Source: Neorhizobium sp. UBA7851 (GTDB lineage: Bacteria > Pseudomonadota > Alphaproteobacteria > Rhizobiales > Rhizobiaceae). Taken from it: DNA of 22,700 nucleotides. The notes under the pieces are model-generated. The model did no database searches, was not told where the DNA came from, and saw only the letters and a list, made by a program, of their open reading frames with translations. Position 1 is the first letter of the stretch. Each line of letters opens with the position of its first letter. A program made the translations under genes and the position numbers. Shown here one piece after another: positions 15,244 through 22,700 of this stretch. The stretch is from contig DLSX01000120.1 of the NCBI GenBank assembly GCA_002500765.1, forward strand, positions 38,546 to 61,245, written 5' to 3'.

Positions 15244-17001
15244 TCAGTTGAACAGTATCAGCAGTCTTTCCGGAGCCTGGTTGGAAATCTGCAGGGACTG
15301 AACGGCAAGCTGCTGCTGTGTCTGCAGAGCGCTGAGCTTCGCCGATGCCTCTTCCATGTCCGTATCGATCAGCCGGCCCACGCCGCTGTCGATCGTGTCC
15401 ATCATTTTCCCGGCGAAATCCGATTGCATGTCCAGCCGCATCTGCAGCGAGCCGAGCGAGGCCGCGCCGTCTATGCTTCGGCCGAGTACGGTCTCGATAT
15501 AGCCGACATATGTGTCGATCATCGCGGGATTGGCTGCAACGTCGACGTCGAGAAAGTTCATGGTCGGCACCGGTTCGATATTGACGCTGATGCCGTCGAT
15601 CCCGATGCCGCTCTTTTCTCCTGATTTTCGGTCGACCAGGGGATCCGTCTCCACCAGGACGGAGCCTGCGCCCGCTGCCGCGATCGTGACGTCGTTCCTG
15701 TTGAACAGCGTGTCGAGCAGCGTCGCCATTTCGGCGGATGTCTCGACCTTTCCAGTTTCCTTGCCAAGCGTCGTGTTGACGAAATCCTTGTCGAAAGAAA
15801 AACTCTCATAAGCCCGGTCGACTCTCAGCCGCAGGCTGACCACGACGTCGTCGTAAACCTTGAACGGCTGGAAATCCAGGGTCATCGAGGAGCTGCGCAC
15901 GCCGTATGAGACTGCCCTGTTGGCGATCTGCCCGACATCAGCCACCCCGTTGAAGGTGAGGCCGGAGATGGCCATCGACGATCCGTCCTTGGACGCTATT
16001 CCGCCGCGAACGATACCGACGATATCCGGGATGTCGACCCGAGTATTCGTCTGTCCCGGCGGCTCGTACCGCCAGTATGTAGTGGCCGACAGGCCCGAAC
16101 CGGCAAGAACACTGGTCAGAACCGCAGCATATTCCTTGTAGTCGTTGATGGTTCCATCGGTACGGCCGAGCGCGGTGTTGATTTTTGCCGCAGTGATGGT
16201 GATCGGAGTGGTCTGGCCGGGGTCGTAGGGCGCCGATATGCCATCTGCCGGATTGTCCTGGTCGACCGTCACGTTGAATGTGATGCTGTCGCCTGCCGCG
16301 AATGTGACCGGCGCCGAAAAGTCGAACCTGAAATCGCTGGGACCTGAGCCGAGCGTGTTGCGTGGGGCGTAGCTGCTCCGCAAGCCGTCCCCGAATTCGA
16401 AGCGAATACCGCCGATCGTCTTCAGGTCGCGCGGATCGGCCTGGAGAATGCCGCCACCCGTACTGTTGAACAGCGACGTCTGTGCCAGCACATGGTCCGC
16501 AGTATTCACGGATACGGATCCATCGATCCCGCGCGTGAAACCGGAGACCACCGTCGTTCTGTTGATGTCCATATCGTAAATATCTTCGACATCGGTGGTC
16601 AGCCAGTTCTGGCCGCTGAAGCTGGCCGCATCGGAGATCGAGACGACCTGTTTCTTGAGCTGATCGAGGTCGGACTGGATCTTGTCGAGATCGGTGCTGC
16701 TTTCTTTCGCCGTCACGAGCTTGGCCTTGAAGTCGGACAGGATATCGATGACCGAATTCATGGCCGCATAAGCCGTATCGACTTTTGCCACCCCGACGCC
16801 CATCGCGTCGTCTGCGGAAGAGACTGCGAGCCGGTCTGATTTCATTGTCGTCGATATCGACCAGTAGGCGACATTGTCCGCAGCCGCGCCGACGCGCAGG
16901 CCCGAACTCACCTGCATCTGCTGGGATGCGAGGTTGGCGCCGACTGCGCGCAAGGTTTGAAGCGCAGCCATGCTGGCTGTGTTCGTCAATATGCTTGTCA
17001 T
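15244..17001 (-). CDS. Flagellin, large form with expanded central domain
   Basis: This is a structural filament protein exported by the flagellar type III system. The 585-residue product has a conserved D0/D1 N-terminus (MTSILTNTASMAALQTL; SSGLRVGAAADNVAYWSIST; about 1-150). It also has a conserved C-terminus (about 510-585: GSLQMRLDMQSDFAGKMMDTI, GRLIDTDMEEASAKLSALQTQ, LAVQSLQISNQAP, ending in LILFN). The roughly 350 residues between are a variable outer domain rich in Thr/Asp/Gly. Typical rhizobial flagellins are about 310-430 residues, so this one is enlarged. I chose ATG 17001 because flagellins begin exactly there. The 35 extra upstream in-frame residues are not flagellin. The ribosome-binding sequence is weak. 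No other flagellar gene is in the window. A near-perfect CtrA box lies about 90 bases upstream. Confidence 0.92.
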   Translation of the reverse strand: MTSILTNTASMAALQTLRAVGANLASQQMQVSSGLRVGAAADNVAYWSISTTMKSDRLAVSSADDAMGVGVAKVDTAYAAMNSVIDILSDFKAKLVTAKESSTDLDKIQSDLDQLKKQVVSISDAASFSGQNWLTTDVEDIYDMDINRTTVVSGFTRGIDGSVSVNTADHVLAQTSLFNSTGGGILQADPRDLKTIGGIRFEFGDGLRSSYAPRNTLGSGPSDFRFDFSAPVTFAAGDSITFNVTVDQDNPADGISAPYDPGQTTPITITAAKINTALGRTDGTINDYKEYAAVLTSVLAGSGLSATTYWRYEPPGQTNTRVDIPDIVGIVRGGIASKDGSSMAISGLTFNGVADVGQIANRAVSYGVRSSSMTLDFQPFKVYDDVVVSLRLRVDRAYESFSFDKDFVNTTLGKETGKVETSAEMATLLDTLFNRNDVTIAAAGAGSVLVETDPLVDRKSGEKSGIGIDGISVNIEPVPTMNFLDVDVAANPAMIDTYVGYIETVLGRSIDGAASLGSLQMRLDMQSDFAGKMMDTIDSGVGRLIDTDMEEASAKLSALQTQQQLAVQSLQISNQAPERLLILFN

Positions 17002-17082
17002 TGGGGCTCGCAAAAGAGCAGGAAGCTGGGCAGCAACGGCGCGAATAACGTTAATAAATCTGTTCGCACCTGACAAAATTAA

Positions 17083-17101
17083 GGTTAACGATTGGTTAAC
17101 C
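17083..17101. promoter_or_regulatory. CtrA-type box upstream of the flagellin
   Basis: GGTTAAC-GATTG-GTTAACC is a perfect inverted repeat. It contains TTAA-N7-TTAAC on both strands (17085-17100 plus, 17084-17099 minus), the full CtrA consensus. It lies 83-100 bases before the flagellin start codon. It supports cell-cycle control of this flagellin and is inferred from the motif alone. Confidence 0.65.
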
Positions 17102-17115
17102 CACAACCAGATCTT

Positions 17116-17126
17116 GCAAAAATTGC
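17116..17126. promoter_or_regulatory. GCAA-N3-TTGC inverted motif
   Basis: GCAA-AAA-TTGC is one base different from GCAA-ATA-TTGC in the phasin operator. It lies 15 bases beyond the CtrA box on the far side from the flagellin. Its function is unknown. The rest of 17002-17321 carries no gene; a further hairpin at 17231-17255 (tcccgccga/tcggcggga) lacks a T-tract. Confidence 0.3.
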
Positions 17127-17269
17127 GATTTGTTCAAACCGTGACGTAATTGATACCTGAACCCGGATATCTGTGCCACACGATGTCGTTCAAGCCTGAT
17201 GGGCGCTGAGACACCGGTCGAGCGCGATTTTCCCGCCGACAATCTCTCGGCGGGAGCCGCGGGTATAAA

Positions 17270-17304
17270 AACGCCGGGCCATTCGGGACCCGGCGTTGTT
17301 TTTT
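17270..17304. terminator. Bidirectional terminator after the chemoreceptor gene
   Basis: AACGCCGGG (17270-17278) pairs with CCCGGCGTT (17289-17297). On minus the stem is followed by TTTTTATA (from aaaa at 17267-17270) and on plus by GTTTTTT. On minus it ends the chemoreceptor transcript, 18 bases past its stop. It also insulates the flagellin promoter from read-through. Confidence 0.75.
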
Positions 17305-17321
17305 AAGCTTGGTGTTTGTCC

Positions 17322-19202
17322 TCAGCCAAAGGCCGAAACAAGCCTCCGGCCGAGTGCATGTGCCGGTGATGGCTCGGCGTGCATGTCCGCCTGTGAACCG
17401 TTCACGAGGCGAACCGGCATTTCGGTATCCAGCCTGAATTGTCCAAGCAGGGAGGTGAGGGCGGCAGCCTGCGAAGCCAGGCTGTAGGTCGCCGCGGTGG
17501 TCTCTTCCACCATCGAAGCGTTCTGCTGCGTACCCTGGTCCATCTGGTTGACGGCGGAATTGATCTCCGAAAGTCCGGTGGATTGCTCGCGGGTGGAGGC
17601 TGCGATCGCCGAGACATTGCGGTTGATTTCCCGCACTTCCAGGGCGATCGCTTCGAGCGCCTTGCCCGTTTCGCCAACCAGTTCCACGCCGTCGCGCACC
17701 TGCTCGCCGGATTTGGTGATCAATGTCTTGATCTCCTTGGCGGCATTGGCCGAGCGCTGGGCGAGTTCGCGCACTTCCTGCGCAACCACCGCAAAGCCCT
17801 TGCCGGCATCCCCGGCGCGTGCGGCTTCGACACCGGCATTCAGCGCCAGAAGGTTGGTCTGGAAGGCGATGTCGTCGATGACGCCGATGATATTGCTGAT
17901 CTCGGACGAGGATTTCTCGATTTCATTCATTGCCTGAACTGCCTGGCGCACAACACCGCCCGAGTGTTCCGCGGCATCGCGAGCCTTGGCGACCAGTTCG
18001 CCCGCCTTGCCCGCCTGCATGGCTGAATCCTTGACGGCCGTGGTCACCTGCTCCAGTGCGGCGGCAGTCTCTTCCACCGAAGCTGCCTGCTGTTCCGTCC
18101 GCCTCGACAGATCCTCGGTCGCCGAGCGGATCTCGTTTGCACCGGCATCGATCATACTGGCATTGTCGCCGACGGAGCGCAGGACGGTCTGAAGCTTTGC
18201 GATGGACTCGTTGAAATTCAGCCGGACCTTGTCCAGTTCACCGGCAAATGGCGTGTCCAGGCGATGGGTCACGTCTCCTTCCGCAAGATGGTTCAGGCCG
18301 CGGGCAATGCTGTCCACCGCAAACTTCACCTGCGCAGCTTCCTTCGCTTTCTGCTCTTCACGGATCAACCGTTCCTGTTCGGAAAGCCTGCCAGTGGCTT
18401 CCACCTCCTGCTCCAGCCGTTCGCGTTCGATCGCATTGTCGCGGAATACGGATACGGCGGCTGCCATATCGCCGATCTCGTCCTTCCGGTCGCGATGTGG
18501 AATCTGCTGCTCGCTATTGCCGGCCGCCAGTTCGTTCATCGACAGGGTGATGTTGGAGATCGGCCGTGCGATCCAGCGGAAGCCGAGCAGGGCGGCGATC
18601 CCGCCGACCACGCCGACGATGATGACCAGGATAACCGTTGTCACCAATGAAGAACTGGCCGTGGCCTTTGCCTCGTTGACCGCCGTGTCGCCGACGGCCT
18701 TGTTCAGGCTGACCATTTCGGCAAACAGCTTGACGGCTTCTCCGCCAAGAACCGTCATCTGCTGCACATGTTTCTTGGCTGCGGCCATGTCGCCTTCGCC
18801 CATCAGCGTAACCAGACGTCCGCCTGCCGCTTCATAGGTATCGATTGCGGCCTCCGTTGCCTGATATTTGGCGCGCATCGTGTCTGTCGTCAGGCTGGCG
18901 CCATAGGCTTCGAATGCCTTGTTGCGTGCGGCATAGGCCGCTTTCAGTACGGCAAGCGCGCTGGCGCGTTCTTCCTTTGTCGAGGTGCTGAGCAACAGCG
19001 CCACATTACGGCGGACATCGCCGAAAAGGCGTTCCATTTCACCCATCTGGGTTGCCCGCGAAACGCGTTCCCCCACTGTGTCGACCTGCGCCTGGAGAGA
19101 ATTGACCGCGAGGATGGAAAATGCGCCCTGTGCAATTCCGAGCGTGACGACGAGGCCGAATAGCATTGGTAAAAGTGTTTTTATCTTAATTCGTGCAAAC
19201 AT
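17322..19202 (-). CDS. Methyl-accepting chemotaxis protein
   Basis: This is a transmembrane chemoreceptor that signals through CheW/CheA. The 626-residue protein has TM1 at about 9-31 and a periplasmic four-helix-bundle (4HB_MCP type) domain at about 33-184. TM2 is at about 186-208 (VTTVILVIIVGVVGGIAALL), with HAMP at about 210-262 (ISNITLSMNELAAGN) and a second HAMP-like segment (LNHLAEGDVTHRLDTPFAGE). The coiled-coil signalling domain carries the conserved tip (IDDIAFQTNLLALNAGVEAA, RAGDAGKGFAVVAQEVREL). There is no C-terminal CheR-binding pentapeptide; the protein ends RRLVSAFG. I chose ATG 19202 because AAGGA precedes it by eight bases and TM1 starts directly. The longer frame adds 81 non-family residues. 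The ligand is unknown. It is transcribed in the same direction as the flagellin but separated from it by a terminator. Confidence 0.93.
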   Translation of the reverse strand: MFARIKIKTLLPMLFGLVVTLGIAQGAFSILAVNSLQAQVDTVGERVSRATQMGEMERLFGDVRRNVALLLSTSTKEERASALAVLKAAYAARNKAFEAYGASLTTDTMRAKYQATEAAIDTYEAAGGRLVTLMGEGDMAAAKKHVQQMTVLGGEAVKLFAEMVSLNKAVGDTAVNEAKATASSSLVTTVILVIIVGVVGGIAALLGFRWIARPISNITLSMNELAAGNSEQQIPHRDRKDEIGDMAAAVSVFRDNAIERERLEQEVEATGRLSEQERLIREEQKAKEAAQVKFAVDSIARGLNHLAEGDVTHRLDTPFAGELDKVRLNFNESIAKLQTVLRSVGDNASMIDAGANEIRSATEDLSRRTEQQAASVEETAAALEQVTTAVKDSAMQAGKAGELVAKARDAAEHSGGVVRQAVQAMNEIEKSSSEISNIIGVIDDIAFQTNLLALNAGVEAARAGDAGKGFAVVAQEVRELAQRSANAAKEIKTLITKSGEQVRDGVELVGETGKALEAIALEVREINRNVSAIAASTREQSTGLSEINSAVNQMDQGTQQNASMVEETTAATYSLASQAAALTSLLGQFRLDTEMPVRLVNGSQADMHAEPSPAHALGRRLVSAFG

Positions 19203-19401
19203 AACTGGGTCCTTGGATATGCCGTGCATTCTTGTGTTGTGCGCGTGCCCGATGAGGTTTGTGACAGTTTTGCTAACAAAGCGCTTACGGTGGGGTGTGC
19301 ATCGCTGCGGCGTAATGACCTGAATCTGACTGACGCTCATAAAATTCGATTCAACATTTTCTTGTCCATTCCTGCCGTCGATCGGTCCATCCCGCAGGCA
19401 C

Positions 19402-19432
19402 AAAAAAATGGGCCGCCTGGCTGGCGGCCCAT
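19402..19432 (-). terminator. Intrinsic terminator of the phosphoketolase gene
   Basis: A 10-bp perfect stem (19408-19417 with 19423-19432, loop tggct) is followed on the minus strand by seven Ts (complement of 19402-19408). It lies 50 bases past the phosphoketolase stop. Confidence 0.85.
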
Positions 19433-19481
19433 TCTCGTTCGGCATGCTGGCGGGAGATGATCCCGTGCGGCTGGCGGATGA

Positions 19482-21923
19482 TCAGGCGGTAAGACCCGAC
19501 CATTTCCAGTCGCGGATCTCCGGCATGTCTTCGCCGTATTCGCGGACATGGGCATTATGCAGGGCAAGCTTGCCGTTCAGCATCTCGATCACATGCGGAA
19601 CCTTTTCCTTCAGTTCCGGCACCCGTTCGATGGCTTCGAGCGCCAGATGGTAGCGGTCGAGCTGGTTGAGCACCGTCATGTCGAAAGGCGTCGTGGTCGT
19701 GCCTTCCTCGACGAAGCCGCGCACATGCATGTTGCGATGGTTGTTGCGCTTATAGGTCAGCCGGTGGATGAGGTAAGGATAACCGTGATAGGCGAAGATG
19801 ACCGGCCGTTCGGTGGTGAACAGCTTGTCGAAATCCTCGTCCGTCAGGCCATGCGAATGCTCTTCCTTCGCCTGCAGCGTCATCAGGTCGACGACGTTGA
19901 CGACGCGGATCTTCAGTTCCGGTATCGCCTCGCGCAGGATCATCACGGCAGCCAGCGTCTCCATTGTCGGCACGTCGCCGGCGCAGGCCATCACGACATC
20001 CGGTGCGATGGAATCATCCTCGTTGCTGGCCCAGTCCCAGACGCCGATGCCGGCCTCGCAATGCCTGGTCGCATCCTCGATCGAAAGCCATTGCGGTTCC
20101 GGCTGCTTGCCGGCCACGATGACGTTGATGCGGTCCCAGGTATTAAGGCAATGGTCGGCAACCCACAGAAGCGTATTGGCATCCGGCGGCAGATAGATGC
20201 GCACCACGTCCGCCTTCTTGTTGGCAACATGGTCGAGGAAGCCGGGATCCTGATGCGAAAAGCCGTTATGGTCCTGCCGCCATACATGTGAGGTCAAGAG
20301 GTAGTTGAGCGAGCTGATCGGCTTTCTCCACTCCAGATGACGCGTCACCTTCAGCCACTTGGCATGCTGGTTGAACATACTGTCGATGATGTGGATGAAG
20401 GCTTCGTAGCAGGAGAAGAAGCCGTGACGGCCGGTGAGCAGATAACCTTCCAGCCAGCCCTGGCATAGGTGTTCCGAAAGCACTTCCATCACCCGCCCGT
20501 CGGGCGAAAGATGTACGTCATAGGGCTCGATCTTTTCCATCCACACCCGGTCGGTGGCTTCGAAGACCGGGCCAAGGCGGTTGGAATCCGTTTCGTCCGG
20601 CCCGAAGACCCGGAAATTCTTTTCCGCGTCGTTGAGCTTCATCACGTCGCGCAGGTATTTGCCGAGCACTTCTGTCGTCTGGACGATTTTCTCGCCCGGC
20701 ACCGTCACATCCACGGCATAGTCGGAAATCGGCGGGCATTTCAGGTCCTTGCGCAATATGCCGCCATTGGTATGCGGATTTGCGCCCATGCGGCGATCGC
20801 CGGTCGGTGCAAGGGCCTTCAATTCCGGCTTCAGGCTTCCATCGGCCTCGAACAGATCTTCGGGATTGTAGCTCCGCATCCAGTCTTCGAGAACCTTGCG
20901 GTGGCTGTCGTTTTCGCGGCAGGTGGCAACCGGAACCTGGTGCGCCCGCCAGAAATCCTCGACCTTCTTGCCGTCGACTTCCTTCGGGCCGGTCCAGCCC
21001 TTCGGGCTGCGAAGGATGATCATCGGCCAGCGCGGCGCTTCGGTGGAGGGCGCGCCGGAGCGGGCTTTTTCCTGGATCGCACGGATCATGTCGGTTGCCA
21101 GGTCCATCGCATCCGCCATCAGCCGGTGCATCGCTTCCGGCTCATGTCCTTCGACGAAGATCGGCGCATAGCCGTGGCCCTCGAACAGTCTTCTCAGGTC
21201 CTCATGCGGAATGCGCGAAAGCACCGTCGGATTGGCGATCTTGTAGCCGTTGAGATGCAGGATCGGCAGCACCGCGCCGTCACGCACCGGGTTCAGGAAC
21301 TTGTTGGACTGCCAGCTGGCAGCCAGCGGTCCCGTTTCCGCCTCGCCGTCGCCGACAACGCAGGCAACGATCAGGTCGGGATTGTCGAAGGCTGCCCCGA
21401 ATGCATGCACCAGCGCATAACCCAGTTCGCCGCCTTCATGAATGGAACCGGGGGTTTCGGGCGCCACATGGCTCGGCACGCCGCCGGGGAAGGAGAACTG
21501 CCGGAACAGCTTGTGCATGCCCTCTTCGTTTTCCGGAATGTCCGGATAAACTTCGCTGTAGATGCCTTCCATCCAGGTATTGGCGACCATGCCCGGTCCG
21601 CCATGGCCCGGCCCGCATATATAGATGACGTCGAGGTCGCGGTTTTTGATCACTCGGTTGAGATGCGTATAGATGAAATTGAGGCCGGGGGTCGTACCCC
21701 AGTGGCCGAGGAGTCGCGGTTTGATGTGCAGCGGCTGAAGTGGCTCACGCAGGAGCGGGTTTTCGAGAAGATAGATCTGTCCGACCGAAAGATAATTGGC
21801 TGCCCGCCAATACCGGTCCATCAGCGTCATCTCCGCCTGCGAAAGTTCGGTGCGCGGGCGGGTGGGATCGAAATATTCTGCCTGGGAAAATGTAGTGTCC
21901 TTTGGGACGATATGTTGCTGCAT
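19482..21923 (-). CDS. xfp: Phosphoketolase (xylulose-5-phosphate/fructose-6-phosphate)
   Basis: This cytoplasmic thiamine-diphosphate enzyme splits xylulose-5-P (and often fructose-6-P) with phosphate to acetyl-phosphate plus glyceraldehyde-3-P (or erythrose-4-P). It feeds acetyl-CoA through acetate kinase or phosphotransacetylase. The 813-residue length is standard. Motifs include GHWGTTPGLNFIYTHLNR, GPGHGGPG, the SHVAPETPGSIHEGGELGYAL loop, the ThDP/Mg motif VVGDGEAETGPLA and, near the end, YHGYPYLIHRL. I chose ATG 21923 because GAGGAG (complement of 21930-21935) sits six bases before it. The upstream in-frame ATG at 21947 lies before that ribosome-binding site. Acetate kinase is not adjacent in this window. 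The gene is divergent from a pyruvate-kinase-like gene across a 389-base control region. Confidence 0.95.
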   Translation of the reverse strand: MQQHIVPKDTTFSQAEYFDPTRPRTELSQAEMTLMDRYWRAANYLSVGQIYLLENPLLREPLQPLHIKPRLLGHWGTTPGLNFIYTHLNRVIKNRDLDVIYICGPGHGGPGMVANTWMEGIYSEVYPDIPENEEGMHKLFRQFSFPGGVPSHVAPETPGSIHEGGELGYALVHAFGAAFDNPDLIVACVVGDGEAETGPLAASWQSNKFLNPVRDGAVLPILHLNGYKIANPTVLSRIPHEDLRRLFEGHGYAPIFVEGHEPEAMHRLMADAMDLATDMIRAIQEKARSGAPSTEAPRWPMIILRSPKGWTGPKEVDGKKVEDFWRAHQVPVATCRENDSHRKVLEDWMRSYNPEDLFEADGSLKPELKALAPTGDRRMGANPHTNGGILRKDLKCPPISDYAVDVTVPGEKIVQTTEVLGKYLRDVMKLNDAEKNFRVFGPDETDSNRLGPVFEATDRVWMEKIEPYDVHLSPDGRVMEVLSEHLCQGWLEGYLLTGRHGFFSCYEAFIHIIDSMFNQHAKWLKVTRHLEWRKPISSLNYLLTSHVWRQDHNGFSHQDPGFLDHVANKKADVVRIYLPPDANTLLWVADHCLNTWDRINVIVAGKQPEPQWLSIEDATRHCEAGIGVWDWASNEDDSIAPDVVMACAGDVPTMETLAAVMILREAIPELKIRVVNVVDLMTLQAKEEHSHGLTDEDFDKLFTTERPVIFAYHGYPYLIHRLTYKRNNHRNMHVRGFVEEGTTTTPFDMTVLNQLDRYHLALEAIERVPELKEKVPHVIEMLNGKLALHNAHVREYGEDMPEIRDWKWSGLTA

Positions 21924-22312
21924 TGAAAACTCCTCTTTTTTCCTCATCTCCGATGCTAATCGATTTAGATGACGTGTTTCATGATATGGATCATGGACAA
22001 TCGGATTGTCCGTCCCTCAAGAGGCATCGCGCTGTCAGCAGTGTGAACGTATTTTGTGACAATCAGTCAAATATTGCGCGATCGCCGTCAGGATAGGGTA
22101 GGGGCTGACGATTGCCAGCTTTAAGGCCGATATTTCTGGCAACCGCCCTCCGTTCCCGCAAACCAGGCATGACCGTTCGCCGCACGTAACCATCATGCGA
22201 TACGCGGTCGCAGGCTTTGATACGGCTCAACGCGCTCCCGTCATGCCTGGGTGATATTTGCAGGCCAGACTTGTGTCACGGCCCAGATATCGTCTTGGGG
22301 GGAGAGCGGAAT
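21924..22312. promoter_or_regulatory. Divergent control region between xfp and the pyk-like gene
   Basis: I see no credible gene here. Palindromes are concentrated near xfp: CATGAT-ATGG-ATCATG (21980-21995), directly followed by the perfect 8-bp repeat GGACAATC-G-GATTGTCC (21995-22011). Further right is TCAA-ATA-TTGC (22067-22077), whose last ten bases are identical to the phasin operator core. A TGTGA half-site lies at 22055-22059. I could not find a convincing FixK/FNR box (TTGAT-N4-ATCAA) or a clear -35/-10 pair. Confidence 0.4.
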
Positions 22313-22700
22313 ATGCACGACATCAATAGCGTTGCCTCGGTAGGTTTGCATGAAGGCGCAGCCGAACTCGCCGGGCTTCTTGCAGAAGTGCGCACCCTGC
22401 GTGACCGCGTCGCCGGGGAAGGGCGATCGCTGTTCGAAAGCCTCACCGGCGGTGGTGCCGAAGCGGCTTACCTCGAGAACCTGTGTCATTATCTCTGCCT
22501 TCGGCGGCACGATGTCCGGCCGCTGCAGCGCAAGCTGATGCGTCACGGGCTGTCGTCGCTCGGTCGCCTGGAAAGCCGGGTTCTGCCGACCCTGGATGCC
22601 GTTCTCTCGGCACTGTCCGCCATGCAGGGGGCTGCGCCGCCCTATCGTCCGCCATCCGAGGCGGAGTTCTTCGCCGGCGAAGCGGGGCTTGCCGCGATGA
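22313..22700 (+). CDS. Pyruvate-kinase-like protein, N-terminal part (runs off the window)
   Basis: An open frame of 129 codons starts at ATG 22313, with GGGGGGAG at 22297-22304 as ribosome-binding site, and has no stop before the window ends. The visible part is an N-terminal helical extension: GAAELAGLLAEVRTLRDRV, ENLCHYLCLRRHDVRPLQRK, then LSSLGRLESRVLPTLDAVL and PPSEAEFFAGEAGL. I associate the RRHD(V/L)RPLQ...LSSLGRLE pattern with long pyruvate-kinase-type proteins of alphaproteobacteria, in which it precedes the kinase barrel. The catalytic domain is outside the window, so the assignment rests on this extension only. Divergence from phosphoketolase fits a role in lower glycolysis or pyruvate flux. 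A hypothetical protein is the fallback. Confidence 0.65.
   Translation, partial: MHDINSVASVGLHEGAAELAGLLAEVRTLRDRVAGEGRSLFESLTGGGAEAAYLENLCHYLCLRRHDVRPLQRKLMRHGLSSLGRLESRVLPTLDAVLSALSAMQGAAPPYRPPSEAEFFAGEAGLAAM

Noticed and set aside
20469..21926. A 485-codon open frame on plus, antisense to phosphoketolase
   Set aside because: It mirrors the codon pattern of xfp, has a composition rich in Arg/His/Gly without domains, and lacks a ribosome-binding site. It is a high-GC shadow.
22050..22077. A FixK/FNR or CRP-type site in the xfp/pyk gap
   Set aside because: TGTGA and TCAA half-sites are present but their spacing and symmetry do not fit TTGAT-N4-ATCAA or TGTGA-N6-TCACA.
21902..22096. A 64-codon plus-strand frame across the xfp promoter
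   Set aside because: It overlaps the xfp start and both palindromes and has no ribosome-binding site.

Overview
The window looks like chromosomal core DNA of a Rhizobiaceae alphaproteobacterium (Rhizobium, Agrobacterium or Sinorhizobium type). The evidence is high-GC coding with dense antisense shadow ORFs, a PdhS/CbrA-type kinase, CtrA-type boxes (TTAA-N7-TTAA), a rhizobial flagellin, a phasin, REP-like palindromes typical of the family, and a tRNA-His without the extra 5' G and with discriminator A. The order aceA, regulator, potFGHI, AsmA, CbrA-like kinase, phasin recalls, from memory only, the arrangement in Sinorhizobium meliloti. I see no CRISPR, prophage, transposase or defence island.

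Layout. 1-160: repeat-bearing 3' flank. 161-3066: isocitrate lyase (minus) divergent from an XRE/ScfR (RamB-like) regulator (plus). The regulator is cut by an in-frame TAG, with 52 further in-frame codons carrying a cysteine motif. 3213-7308: putrescine/spermidine ABC operon potF-potG-potH-potI, with a hairpin terminator after potF. 7318-9174: AsmA-family protein (minus). 9175-9822: gene-free, hairpin-rich stretch with a candidate small RNA and a strong terminator, ending in a paired REP palindrome that supplies the stop codon of the next gene. 9823-14028: a 1401-residue PAS/histidine kinase of the PdhS/CbrA class (minus). 14270-14713: phasin (plus), starting at GTG. 14933-15009: tRNA-His. 15244-17001: a large flagellin (minus). 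17322-19202: methyl-accepting chemotaxis protein (minus). 19482-21923: xylulose-5-P/fructose-6-P phosphoketolase (minus). 22313 to the window end: divergent 5' part of a probable pyruvate-kinase-like gene.

How it fits together. Two themes recur. The first is C2/C3 carbon flow: glyoxylate shunt, a short-chain acyl-CoA-type regulator, PHB granule phasin, phosphoketolase and pyruvate kinase-like protein. The second is the cell cycle and motility: a CbrA-like kinase (this class acts through DivK on CtrA), CtrA-type boxes upstream of both the kinase and the flagellin, and a chemoreceptor. A short inverted motif, GYAA-N3-TTGY or a close variant, recurs in four control regions (aceA/regulator, phasin, flagellin/chemoreceptor, phosphoketolase/pyk). 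It is the least explained signal here. I do not see a wholly new multi-gene system; the novelty is mainly regulatory and in the interrupted regulator.
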